DNA from: a virus
Strand: one strand, 5' to 3'
IMG/VR virus record: IMGVR_UViG_3300047359_001578
Span: 1-20,715 of that record
Length of the DNA: 20,715 nucleotides
The notes beneath the pieces are model-generated. The model made no database searches and was not told the DNA's origin. It saw only the letters and a list, made by a program, of their open reading frames with translations. The position numbers and the translations under genes are program-made. Shown here piece after piece: positions 14,312 through 20,715 of this stretch; positions within the stretch are counted from its first letter, which is position 1; each line of letters begins with the position of its first letter.

Positions 14312-14744
14312 CTTTAAACTCTTGAATTACAATTTGTATTTTTAGGAACAGGCTAGCAATAAGTCCAACTAATGTAGTTAACAATGCAGTACCCATACCT
14401 GCTGCCATATCAATAATTACTAGTCGCATGCTGTCAATATTTCCTGGATCAATTTCTGCAAAGCTACTTCCTAGCATAAGCATGAAGCCAGTCACTGTGC
14501 CAATCATACCTACAGACATACAAGACTCAGCTACAAACCAATTCATATCATGGTTGTTTTTGCCGAAATATGCATAATATCCAATTGACAGTGATGTTAT
14601 TAGCCACATTGCTGACGCTAAAAACGATAGTTTTGTTAAATCGGTTTCCCATAAGAATTCTAAAGAACCCATATAAACAGAAATACCGACTAGTATGGCT
14701 TGAATCACAAATACAAGCCACCAAATCATAAATTTTTTATTCAT
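14304..14744 (-). CDS. ExbB/TolQ/MotA-like proton-channel protein
   Basis: This 146-residue protein has about four hydrophobic segments (roughly 6-25, 40-60, 72-92 and 114-135). The last two carry the family signatures SVGMIGTVTGFMLML (77-91) and GMGTALLTTLVGLIASLFLK (116-135), where ExbB/TolQ form the proton path with Thr residues. It is shorter than ExbB (about 244) and lacks most of the large cytoplasmic loop. In bacteria such channels drive TonB, Tol or flagellar motion with a single-helix partner, and the next gene supplies such a partner. GAGGG precedes the ATG. The upstream region has a hairpin and a weak late-type element. Assignment to the superfamily is fairly secure; what it drives is unknown. 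Confidence 0.8.
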   Translation of the reverse strand: MNKKFMIWWLVFVIQAILVGISVYMGSLEFLWETDLTKLSFLASAMWLITSLSIGYYAYFGKNNHDMNWFVAESCMSVGMIGTVTGFMLMLGSSFAEIDPGNIDSMRLVIIDMAAGMGTALLTTLVGLIASLFLKIQIVIQEFKDE

Positions 14745-14763
14745 TCAATTACCCTCGTTGACG

Positions 14764-14784
14764 GAACACAGAAGTTCTGTGTTC
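14764..14784. promoter_or_regulatory. Perfect hairpin at predicted 5' end of ExbB-like mRNA
   Basis: A 9-bp perfect stem with a 3-base loop (GAACACAGA / TCTGTGTTC) lies 20 bases before the ATG at 14744. The start site predicted from the minus-strand element at 14790-14797 is 14784, the first base of the hairpin, so the mRNA would begin with it. A 5' hairpin could protect the message from decay. It might instead be an operator between the divergent genes. Confidence 0.6.
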
Positions 14785-14789
14785 AATAC

Positions 14790-14797
14790 TATTTAGC
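14790..14797 (-). promoter_or_regulatory. Weak late-type element (GCTAAATA) for ExbB-like operon
   Basis: The minus strand reads GCTAAATA, one change from ATAAATA in the core. It lies back to back with the plus-strand gp14 element and shares its first base. Its position relative to the hairpin and ribosome site fits a promoter, but the match is imperfect. Confidence 0.4.
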
Positions 14798-14804
14798 ATA
14801 AATA
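14797..14804 (+). promoter_or_regulatory. T4-type late promoter element (CATAAATA) for gp14-gp15
   Basis: CATAAATA ends 17 bases before the gp14 ATG. A start at about 14810 gives a 12-base leader that keeps GAGGA, the same compact design as at gp13. Confidence 0.75.
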
Positions 14805-14821
14805 CTATAAGAGGAATCAAT

Positions 14822-15889
14822 ATGCCACGTTTAAGTCTGTACAAACCATATAAAAGCAATGATTATAAATTCATGGATCGCAATATCAGAGAACAGTTTG
14901 ATATTGGCGGAACCGCTGTACATGTACACAAGTATTTAGGTCCAAGAGAACAGTCAAACAACACTGATCCAAGCGAGCCGAATTATGGTAGTGGTGACGT
15001 ATTAGACAACATATTCGAAGAAGAAATTAATCCGTCAGGTGAAATTGACGAAACTAACATACAAGATTTGTTGTTTATGGAAAACAGAGATCGCAAATAT
15101 GATCCAGATATTTTTGAATTACGTGGTGTTTACAATGTTAGTGATAATGATTTTGACTTAACACAATTTGGTTTGTTTTTAACAAACGACACATTGTTTA
15201 TTAGTTTTCATATCAATGATATGGTAGAAAAATTAGGACGAAAGTTAATGCCTGGCGATGTTTTTGAGTTGCCACATTTAAGAGATGACTTATTACTTAA
15301 CCACGACAGAGAAGCAGTTAATAAATTTTATGTAGTACAGGACGCAGCGAGAGGAAGTGAAGGATTCAGTCAAACGTGGTTCCCTCATATTTGGAGGGTT
15401 AAAGTGGCACCATTAACAGATACACAAGAATACTCAGACATACTTGGTAATGCTAACGATCCAGAAAGTCTTAAAAATGCACTAAGTAGTTACCAAACTG
15501 AAATGAATATCAGTAATGCTATTGTAAAAAGTGCTGAAGAAGCAGATCCATTAGGAATACCATTAGCAGATCATTTATTTGGTTCTAATGAGGATACTGA
15601 AGAATACGATCACGGTGAAACACTACAACAAGGTGATCAATTTCCACAAGATCCAACCGATGGAGAATATTTTGTAAGAACAGATTTTAGTCCTAATAGA
15701 CTGTTTGTATACAGAGGAAGCCGTTGGCACAGATTATATGATCAAGAAAACACCACAACATGGAGTGATAGAACATATAATGCAAGCTCGTTTATCGAAA
15801 ATAAAAATACCACTGTTGTTGATAACCAAGAATTTGGTGAGCGCCAAGCATTAAGTAAAGTAATTAAACCAAAGAGTGATTTTGAATAA
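14822..15889 (+). CDS. gp14: Neck protein (T4 gp14-like)
   Basis: This 355-residue protein resembles T4 gp14, which with gp13 completes the head and joins it to the tail. YDPDIFELRGVYNVSDNDF (93-111) and GDVFELPHLRDDLL (145-158), followed by the VVQDAARGSEGFSQTWFPHI region (171-190), correspond to the gp14 stretches around the VSPDLIFGEDL and EGDLIYFPMDN segments. T4 gp14 is about 256 residues; part of the extra length is a C-terminal region with a Trp/Tyr motif, DPTDGEYFVR ... LFVYRGSRWHRL (277-304), like the repeats in the sheath. GAGGA precedes the ATG and a late promoter lies just upstream. Its stop overlaps the gp15 start as TAATG, which keeps the T4 order gp14-gp15. Assignment is good from the order and these blocks. 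Confidence 0.83.
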   Translation: MPRLSLYKPYKSNDYKFMDRNIREQFDIGGTAVHVHKYLGPREQSNNTDPSEPNYGSGDVLDNIFEEEINPSGEIDETNIQDLLFMENRDRKYDPDIFELRGVYNVSDNDFDLTQFGLFLTNDTLFISFHINDMVEKLGRKLMPGDVFELPHLRDDLLLNHDREAVNKFYVVQDAARGSEGFSQTWFPHIWRVKVAPLTDTQEYSDILGNANDPESLKNALSSYQTEMNISNAIVKSAEEADPLGIPLADHLFGSNEDTEEYDHGETLQQGDQFPQDPTDGEYFVRTDFSPNRLFVYRGSRWHRLYDQENTTTWSDRTYNASSFIENKNTTVVDNQEFGERQALSKVIKPKSDFE

Positions 15890-17241
15890 TGGCACAATAT
15901 TTTTATGACAAACAATTAAGACGTTATATCCAACAGTTTATTAGACTGTTTGGTGGGTTTAATGTACAAATGGGTTCAGATAATGCTGGGCTACCTATCT
16001 ATCAAAAAGTTCCAGTAAGATACGGTGATATTAATCGTATGGCGGCACACATAACCAGAGAAAATAGTGAAAATATTGTTAACACTGTTCCTCTTATTAG
16101 TTGTTATGTTACAGATTTAAATATGGCTCCAGAAAGAAGATTAAGTCAAGACTATGTTGAAAAAGTACAAGTGGCAGAGAAGAAAATAAATCATGAAACT
16201 GGTACATATGAAAATGAAATAGGAAGAACTTATACTGTAGAAAGACACATGCCAGTTCCGTACAATCTTGTTATGAACTGTGATGTATGGACATCAAATA
16301 CTGATCAAAAATTACAATTATTAGAACAAATACTAGTATTATTTAATCCTACACTTAACATAAACACTAGTAGCAATCCACTTGATTGGAGTTCATTAAG
16401 TTATGTTGAAATGACAAACACACTTTGGAGTAGTAGGAGCATTGGTAGTACTATTGACGATATTATTGATGTATCAACACTTACGTTTCAGATGCCAGTA
16501 TTAATAAACCCACCAGCAAAAGTAAAACAGCAAAAACTTATTCACACACTTATTAATGAACTTTATAGTTTAGATGATACTAATTTAGATTTATTTAAAG
16601 AAAATTTACCATTTGATGAAACAACATTAAAATATACAGTTGTCACATTTGAGCAGAGAAAATTACGTTTTGAAAACGGTAATGCTTTTTTACTTACAGC
16701 ATCTGGAGAAGATAATAATAACGGAACAATACTGTCATGGAAAGACGAGTTAGAAAACTTTGGTGAACTACGTAGCGGTATTAGCCAAATACGTCTAAGA
16801 AAAAGTGACGATCCTGGTGATATTGATAATGATATTGTTGGTACTTTAAGTTTTGATCCGCAAGATGATAACATTTTAATTGTAGACGTTGATCAGGATA
16901 CACTTCCTGCAAATACAATATCACCTATTGATGGTGTTATTGATCCAACGATAGCATATCCTGGTTCAGGCAATGTACCAGTTGCATCACAAGGACAACG
17001 ATATATGGTTACAAAAGATACAATTGGATCAGGACCATGGGGAGGTGTTGTAGCAAATACTAATGACATTATCGAGTATAATGGTACTAATTGGGTTGTA
17101 TCATTTGACAGTAAATCAAACAATAATCAGCAGTACTTACTAAACAATGCAAGCCAAGATCAACTTGAATGGAATGGAAAAGAATGGTACAATAGTTATG
17201 AAGGTATATACAAACAAGGCTATTGGAGACTATACTTGTAA
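15889..17241 (+). CDS. gp15: Tail terminator / proximal sheath stabiliser (T4 gp15-like), extended
   Basis: This 450-residue protein matches T4 gp15, the ring that ends the tail tube and stabilises the sheath. The N-terminus MAQYFYDKQLRRYIQQFIRL parallels MFGYFYNSSFRRYATLM in T4. IYQKVPVRYGDINRMAAHI, the PVPYNLVMNCDVWTSNTDQ region and LLEQILVLFNPTLNI follow in the same order. The core ends near residue 215 (VLINPPAKVKQ). T4 gp15 is about 272 residues; here a further 235 residues form a C-terminal extension containing the pattern QGQRYMVTKDTIGSGPW ... IIEYNGTNWVV (368-403) and ending WNGKEWYNSYEGIYKQGYWR (428-447). The extension probably lies on the outside of the neck. Start and stop are coupled to the genes on either side. 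Confidence 0.92.
   Translation: MAQYFYDKQLRRYIQQFIRLFGGFNVQMGSDNAGLPIYQKVPVRYGDINRMAAHITRENSENIVNTVPLISCYVTDLNMAPERRLSQDYVEKVQVAEKKINHETGTYENEIGRTYTVERHMPVPYNLVMNCDVWTSNTDQKLQLLEQILVLFNPTLNINTSSNPLDWSSLSYVEMTNTLWSSRSIGSTIDDIIDVSTLTFQMPVLINPPAKVKQQKLIHTLINELYSLDDTNLDLFKENLPFDETTLKYTVVTFEQRKLRFENGNAFLLTASGEDNNNGTILSWKDELENFGELRSGISQIRLRKSDDPGDIDNDIVGTLSFDPQDDNILIVDVDQDTLPANTISPIDGVIDPTIAYPGSGNVPVASQGQRYMVTKDTIGSGPWGGVVANTNDIIEYNGTNWVVSFDSKSNNNQQYLLNNASQDQLEWNGKEWYNSYEGIYKQGYWRLYL
16534..17238 (+). other. C-terminal extension of gp15 with Trp/Tyr motifs
   Basis: Residues 216-450 of gp15 have no counterpart in T4 gp15. The clearest part (368-407) resembles the GD/GQ-x-Y-x-V ... W ... I..Y.G..W pattern of phage tail-fibre DUF2793-like domains and the sheath repeats. 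It probably adds a surface domain at the neck. Confidence 0.65.
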
Positions 17242-17808
17242 ATGATAAAAGTTGATGGTCATGATTGTTGGCATGAGATTTTAAATAATAAAAGAGGCAG
17301 TGTGTTAAACACTGTAAAAATTTTAAATTACAATTTAAAACAAACAAATAGTATTTGTGTAGAAGTTTCCTGGTTAAACTTGCATCATGCAACCACTGTT
17401 ATTGAAAAATATCTACCTAAATATCCAAATATAAAATATGCTTTGTTTTATAAGTCTCCTATAGAATATTTAAATCCAAACTACGGGTTATATAACGAAA
17501 TTAATAAATTTAACAGTTGGATTAAAAGTCATAAAACTATTAAAACTGATTTTTTAAATTTGTCAGACATATCACAACAAAAAATGAACCCCACACAAGT
17601 ACATCAAAGTATGATTTACCTAAGCAAATTATTTTGGCATGTAAATAGTAGTGAATATTTTGACACTAATGATAAAAATCCTAATGGATATTACAGGTGG
17701 TATAAAGTACTAAAACAACATAATCCAAATTTTTCAGTTAGAGATTATCACAAAATTATAAAAAACAATATGGTTAAATACCCTGTAATAACTTTTAATC
17801 AAGAATAG
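17242..17808 (+). CDS. Protein of unknown function downstream of gp15
   Basis: This 188-residue protein was not recognised. The ATG follows the gp15 stop directly (TAAATG) without a clear ribosome site, so translation is probably coupled. The protein is rich in Asn, Lys and Tyr, with no membrane segment. Visible features are LHHATTVIEKYLPKYPNI at about 47-64, HQSMIYLSKLFWH at about 119-131 and an aromatic stretch NGYYRWYKVLKQHNP. The DNA looks more AT-rich than the flanking genes, which may mean recent acquisition. T4 gp16 (small terminase) follows gp15 in T4, but I see no resemblance here. Confidence 0.72.
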   Translation: MIKVDGHDCWHEILNNKRGSVLNTVKILNYNLKQTNSICVEVSWLNLHHATTVIEKYLPKYPNIKYALFYKSPIEYLNPNYGLYNEINKFNSWIKSHKTIKTDFLNLSDISQQKMNPTQVHQSMIYLSKLFWHVNSSEYFDTNDKNPNGYYRWYKVLKQHNPNFSVRDYHKIIKNNMVKYPVITFNQE

Positions 17809-17817
17809 GTAAATTAA

Positions 17818-18237
17818 ATGAATGCAAGTGGATGCATAATTTTAGCCAAAGCAACAGGCAGAATTTTAATGCAACAAAGAAGTAGCCAAGTAAAGTATCC
17901 AAGTACATGGGGGTTTTTTGGCGGAAAAAGTGAAGGTGCTGAGCGTCCTATAGAAACTCTTCTTAGAGAAATTCAAGAAGAGATTGGCAGTATACCTGCC
18001 TACCAAAAAGTGTTTCCATTAAGTAGTTACACAAGTAATGATAATAAATTTACATATCACACATTTGTAATTTTAGTTAAAAAAGAATTTATACCTAAAA
18101 AATTAAATGCTGAAAGTAATGGTTATAGTTGGACTGGTATTGGTAATTTTCCACAACCACTACATCCAGGTGTGAAAAGTCAACTAAGTAACAAGCATAT
18201 TTTAGCCAAAATAAAAACCATTCAAGAACAATCCTAA
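17818..18237 (+). CDS. NUDIX hydrolase
   Basis: This 139-residue protein has a complete NUDIX box, GX5EX7REUXEEXGU, at residues 36-58: G36, E42, R50, E51, E54, E55 and G57 are all present. WGFFGGKSEG leads into it. The catalytic glutamates bind magnesium. The family cleaves nucleoside diphosphates linked to other groups, including damaged dNTPs, ADP-sugars and mRNA caps; the exact substrate is not visible. Length is normal for a single-domain enzyme. The start follows the previous stop by 9 bases, with a weak AGG site. It is the last plus-strand gene and converges with a glycosyltransferase gene. Confidence 0.88.
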   Translation: MNASGCIILAKATGRILMQQRSSQVKYPSTWGFFGGKSEGAERPIETLLREIQEEIGSIPAYQKVFPLSSYTSNDNKFTYHTFVILVKKEFIPKKLNAESNGYSWTGIGNFPQPLHPGVKSQLSNKHILAKIKTIQEQS

Positions 18238-18246
18238 ATGGTTTTT
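18213..18246. terminator. Bidirectional terminator between convergent genes
   Basis: A perfect 10-bp stem (AAAAACCATT / AATGGTTTTT) encloses a 14-base loop that includes the NUDIX stop codon. Each arm ends in a run of A or T, so it can serve transcripts from both directions. It is the only structure in the 15-base gap between the converging genes. Confidence 0.65.
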
Positions 18247-18252
18247 AAATTA

Positions 18253-19335
18253 TTAATCGTCTGCTGAAATACGTTTTTTCATACTCTCAACAAAACGTTC
18301 ACGTAGCCAATCGAAGTCATTAATTTTATTTAATTCGTCTACATTATCAAAAAACTCTTCACCATACTCTTTACCTTCTAGTGCGCCTTTGATACAATAA
18401 CGTCCAAATCGGGCGCCATTATCAATAGTAGTCCATCCTTCAAGTCTTTCAGTTGTTTGTTTCGACGGTGTATTTTGCTGTTGAATACCACTTGCAAGTT
18501 TTGCACATTCACGGAATGCACTTCTCCAAGTACGGAACGGGTCTTTATTAAAGCGTGTAATACATGCAACATTACTGATTGGTTGATAAAATGCTGCACC
18601 ACCAGTAAAGTCAGGAAGCTCATGTCCCATTTCAAGAAGTTGTTCACGTGGGAATAACTTAATTCCGCCAAAACCATATTCTAAACCATTAATTGGATTT
18701 CTAGCCGCCCAAACATATGTTGTGTTGTCTCTTTTAGACATAGGCGGAATATAGTCAAAGTTAAAACTATCCACAATATCAGCATCTGCATCAACAATAT
18801 AAACCATCGCAGTATCACACATAGCGGCGGCTTCTTTGTGAGCGTTTCCAATACCTTTAACATTTTTTACATGTTTTGCATCTGGATATTTCAATTTTAA
18901 TTTCTGAAAATTTTGATCTGCTTCTGCTTCGTGGTAGCTGATCATAACCACATCAAATGTTGTTTCATTAAATGTACCAACAATTTTATTTTTGATAGTT
19001 CCTTTAACATTGTCGATATTTGTAGGAATAAGTTTTATTTTACCCCAACCAACAACACTACCTGTTCTTGCAATTACGTTTGGAAATAAGTGAATAAAGT
19101 TACGGCTATCATCAGATGGTCGGAAGTGCCAAGGAAAGTTTTCTCTGGCCTTTGCTTCTGGATCTTTTAACCATACAAAATCAGAAACACCTTGGTGCTC
19201 TTTGGCAATTTGTATGATTTCTTCCATATTGTCTGTATTTGTTTCCACTACTGGATAACTGTTAAACACAAACTTTTTTAGTCTATCCCAAGGCGTAACT
19301 ACACTTTGATTTTTAAATTTTTCCATATTAAACAT
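18253..19335 (-). CDS. Putative GT-A-type glycosyltransferase, large partner
   Basis: This protein of about 360 residues has a glycosyltransferase-like centre: FDVVMISYHEAEADQNFQKL, then VKNVKGIGNAHKEAAAMCDT, then MVYIVDADADIVDSFNFD, with the acidic DADAD (182-186) in the place of the metal-binding DxD. Later segments YVWAARNPINGLEYGFGGIK and FTGGAAFYQP are typical of sugar-transferring proteins in T4-like marine phages. I place the start at the ATG at 19335 (MFNMEKF) because AAAGG lies about 8 bases upstream; the GTG at 19344 would be too close to it. The start overlaps the end of the upstream glycosyltransferase by 8 bases. Sugar and acceptor are unknown; DNA bases, virion proteins or host surface are options. 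Confidence 0.72.
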   Translation of the reverse strand: MFNMEKFKNQSVVTPWDRLKKFVFNSYPVVETNTDNMEEIIQIAKEHQGVSDFVWLKDPEAKARENFPWHFRPSDDSRNFIHLFPNVIARTGSVVGWGKIKLIPTNIDNVKGTIKNKIVGTFNETTFDVVMISYHEAEADQNFQKLKLKYPDAKHVKNVKGIGNAHKEAAAMCDTAMVYIVDADADIVDSFNFDYIPPMSKRDNTTYVWAARNPINGLEYGFGGIKLFPREQLLEMGHELPDFTGGAAFYQPISNVACITRFNKDPFRTWRSAFRECAKLASGIQQQNTPSKQTTERLEGWTTIDNGARFGRYCIKGALEGKEYGEEFFDNVDELNKINDFDWLRERFVESMKKRISADD

Positions 19336-19978
19336 TGCAGTCACCTTTTAAAGTATAAATTTTTGTTCCGGAATGTCCTATGCTATTGCTAAGAGTTTTT
19401 TCAACCCATATTTCATATCCGTGTTCTCTTGCTTTTTCGCAAAAAAAGATATCTTCTCCAACCATATTTGAATAGTCGTCGTTCCATGTAACGCTATAGT
19501 GTGGTCTAGGCATTTGCTCGTAAACTTGTCTTTTTACTAACATGCATCCTGCACCTACAGCGAAAACAGATTGTAATCCTTCTCCGCTCAAAACTCTACT
19601 ATCCAAATTTCCTGGATTGTCAAACGCTACTGGTCTGTGAGGTTCAACTCTAGTAGAATAATTACATGCAATAATGTCTTTTTCATGTGACAATAATGCT
19701 TGTAATAGATTAGATGGAAATAACATATCACTATCTAACCATAATATATGTGTGCATGCTGTTTCAAGTGCTTGCTCAACCAATTGCTGGCGTTGCATTG
19801 CTACTTCACTTCCCATAACCATATGTAACGATGTCTTTTGATTAGTCTCCCCACACTTTTTCATAAGCATAGAGAGACTAAAGGTAAAAGAAGATGTTAC
19901 ATAATCTCGCACAGGAACACAGATTGCAACATTTGTTCCTTTACTGTCTTTATAGTAAAAGTTAGGGGTACTAACCAT
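19328..19978 (-). CDS. Glycosyltransferase, GT-A fold (family 2-like)
   Basis: This 216-residue protein has the order of a GT-A enzyme. NVAICVPVRDYVTSSFTFSL (15-34) gives the nucleotide-binding strand, THILWLDSDMLFPSN (76-90) contains the DxD metal site (D82 and D84), VGAGCMLVKRQVYEQM (141-156) is the acceptor-side strand, GEDIFFCEKAREHGYEIWVE (174-193) holds the probable catalytic acid (E175/D176), and H202 in IGHSG could complete the metal site. It transfers a sugar from a nucleotide donor. The start overlaps the upstream stop as TAATG and the end overlaps the next gene, so the two transferases are made together, probably early. Confidence 0.85.
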   Translation of the reverse strand: MVSTPNFYYKDSKGTNVAICVPVRDYVTSSFTFSLSMLMKKCGETNQKTSLHMVMGSEVAMQRQQLVEQALETACTHILWLDSDMLFPSNLLQALLSHEKDIIACNYSTRVEPHRPVAFDNPGNLDSRVLSGEGLQSVFAVGAGCMLVKRQVYEQMPRPHYSVTWNDDYSNMVGEDIFFCEKAREHGYEIWVEKTLSNSIGHSGTKIYTLKGDCNV

Positions 19979-20397
19979 TAGCTATTAACAATATCAGAAC
20001 CAAGTTCAGCTTCAATTTCACGTACTGAATCATTAAGTGTACGTGCTAATGCTGTTGCTGATTTTACAGAAGCAGAAAATGCCTCATCTGAAAGTGATGC
20101 CATATAATTCATATGTTCTGGCTGTACCTTACCAATTGTTAAAATATCAATTGCCGCTAGACGAGCTAGACGGTTTACCCAATATTCTTCTTCTGATTCT
20201 TCAATGTTCGCTACTAATGTAGCAACGTCATTGTCTTTTTCAAAATCAGCCATAATTGCTTCTAATACTGGTAGGTCTGGGTGATTTGTTTTTCGTGCTT
20301 CTAAAAGTTCTGATTGAAGCACCTGTGCTTTACGTGCCGCTGTTGGATGGGCGCCTAGCAAAAATGTTTCGATTTCAAATCGTGTTCGAATACTCAT
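19978..20397 (-). CDS. Helical protein of unknown function, first of glycosyltransferase group
   Basis: This 139-residue protein was not recognised. It is probably all helical and soluble, with many Glu and Ala residues, for instance TAARKAQVLQSELLEARK (19-36), NIEESEEEYWVNRLARLAA (64-82) and SVKSATALARTLNDSVREIE (109-128). There is no cysteine or membrane segment. AGGAG lies 8 bases before the ATG and a perfect sigma70 promoter lies about 50 bases upstream. The stop overlaps the next start as TAATG. It may be an early structural or regulatory protein; linkage to the glycosyltransferases is the only clue. Confidence 0.76.
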   Translation of the reverse strand: MSIRTRFEIETFLLGAHPTAARKAQVLQSELLEARKTNHPDLPVLEAIMADFEKDNDVATLVANIEESEEEYWVNRLARLAAIDILTIGKVQPEHMNYMASLSDEAFSASVKSATALARTLNDSVREIEAELGSDIVNS

Positions 20398-20446
20398 AGT
20401 TTTCTCCTGTGTTTGAGTTTACTCTATCATGTAGATGATTTTTTAT

Positions 20447-20475
20447 ATTATATGTGATTAGATTGGTGTTGTCAA
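20447..20475 (-). promoter_or_regulatory. Perfect sigma70 promoter (TTGACA-17-TATAAT) for glycosyltransferase group
   Basis: On the minus strand TTGACA (20475-20470), a 17-base spacer (20469-20453) and TATAAT (20452-20447) match the consensus fully. A start at about 20440 gives a 43-base leader with AGGAG. The -35 box is part of a perfect inverted repeat. Confidence 0.88.
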
Positions 20476-20489
20476 CTGTTGACAACACC
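20465..20489. terminator. Perfect inverted repeat overlapping the -35 box
   Basis: An 11-bp perfect stem (GGTGTTGTCAA / TTGACAACACC) with a 3-base loop starts 10 bases after the stop of the right-edge gene. It could terminate that gene, but it is not followed by a U-tract. Because one arm holds the -35 box of the next promoter, it may instead, or also, be an operator. Confidence 0.55.
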
Positions 20490-20499
20490 TTTAATCCAA

Positions 20500-20715
20500 T
20501 TATATTGTATTTACTCCATCTGGTGCTGGATATACTGCGCCTGGACCTTCGTCTGATCCTGGTGCTACACCTGATGCTGTACCGTAGAGGTTCGGGTTTT
20601 GCCATCCGCCAAATGTTGCAGATAAGCTAATGTTACTTGTTACGTTAGGTGAGATATGTGTACCTAGTTGGTATAGTGAAATTGATCCACTTAGACCAAA
20701 GTAGTTACGTACCTG
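20500..20715 (-). CDS. C-terminal 71 residues of an unidentified protein, cut by right edge
   Basis: The minus-strand frame enters from the right edge and ends at TAA (20502-20500). The visible part, from QVRNYFGLSGSISLYQLG to PAPDGVNTI, is rich in Gly, Ser, Asn, Thr and Pro and has almost no charge. NISLSATFGGWQNPNLYGTA followed by GPGAVYPAPDG looks like the beta-rich end of a tail or virion surface protein. No known family is recognised from this fragment. A hairpin follows 10 bases after the stop. Confidence 0.72.
   Translation of the reverse strand, partial: QVRNYFGLSGSISLYQLGTHISPNVTSNISLSATFGGWQNPNLYGTASGVAPGSDEGPGAVYPAPDGVNTI

Noticed and set aside
16563-17392. Minus-strand open frames opposite gp15 and the following gene
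   Set aside because: The opposite frame encodes a recognised gp15 with conserved blocks. The antisense frames have no promoter or ribosome site.
19336-19344. GTG start for the larger glycosyltransferase
   Set aside because: The ribosome site AAAGG ends next to this GTG and is correctly spaced only for the ATG at 19335.
20479-20508. Plus-strand TTGACA-18-TATTGT promoter
   Set aside because: It arises from the other arm of the inverted repeat and points antisense into the right-edge gene. The -10 is poor and the spacing is 18.

Overview
The window is part of a tailed-phage genome: a marine-type, T4-like myovirus with a contractile tail. The evidence is a set of T4-family virion proteins: tail sheath gp18, neck proteins gp13 and gp14, the tail terminator/sheath stabiliser gp15, and a T4 gp1-type dNMP kinase. 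Packing is tight, there is no intergenic gap over about 125 bases, and the DNA is AT-rich. Host-like genes of the sort seen in marine phages are also present: flavin halogenases, 2-oxoglutarate/Fe oxygenases, an SbmA/BacA-type transporter, a NUDIX hydrolase and glycosyltransferases. The host cannot be read from the sequence; a marine cyanobacterium or a proteobacterium is possible. No tRNA, IS element, CRISPR array or integrase was seen.

Layout. 1-4812 (minus): an unidentified gene cut by the left edge, the tail sheath, the dNMP kinase, a 2OG-Fe(II) oxygenase-like protein and gp13. 4844-7277 (minus): five short overlapping genes of unknown function, including a SWIM zinc-finger protein, behind a sigma70-like promoter. 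7401-12025 (minus): a coupled five-gene oxidative cassette, in transcription order an Asp/Asn beta-hydroxylase-like protein, a DAO-family flavin oxidoreductase, a tryptophan-halogenase-like protein, a small membrane protein and a second halogenase-like protein. 12071-13042 (minus): an SbmA/BacA-like peptide transporter behind a perfect sigma70 promoter. 13125-14744 (minus): an ExbB/TolQ-like channel protein, an ExbD/TolR-like partner and a third membrane-anchored protein. 14822-18237 (plus): gp14, gp15, an unknown gene and a NUDIX hydrolase. 18253-20397 (minus): two GT-A-like glycosyltransferases and an unknown protein behind another perfect sigma70 promoter. 20500 to the right edge (minus): the C-terminus of an unidentified protein, probably structural.

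Regulation can be read directly. Three promoters match TTGACA-N17-TATAAT exactly and a fourth is close; they precede the kinase, the transporter, the glycosyltransferase group and the small-gene operon, so these are probably early genes read by host RNA polymerase. T4-type late elements (NATAAATA) precede the sheath, gp13, gp14, the left-edge gene and the halogenase cassette. Two genes, the kinase and the first gene of the cassette, have promoters placed so that the predicted transcript begins at the start codon, and neither has a visible Shine-Dalgarno sequence, so both may be leaderless.

The most unusual region is 7401-14744, where gp13 and gp14, adjacent in T4, are separated by the halogenase cassette, the transporter and the proton-channel-like trio. 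A second unusual feature is a Trp/Tyr/Gly-rich repeat shared by gp18, gp14 and gp15.
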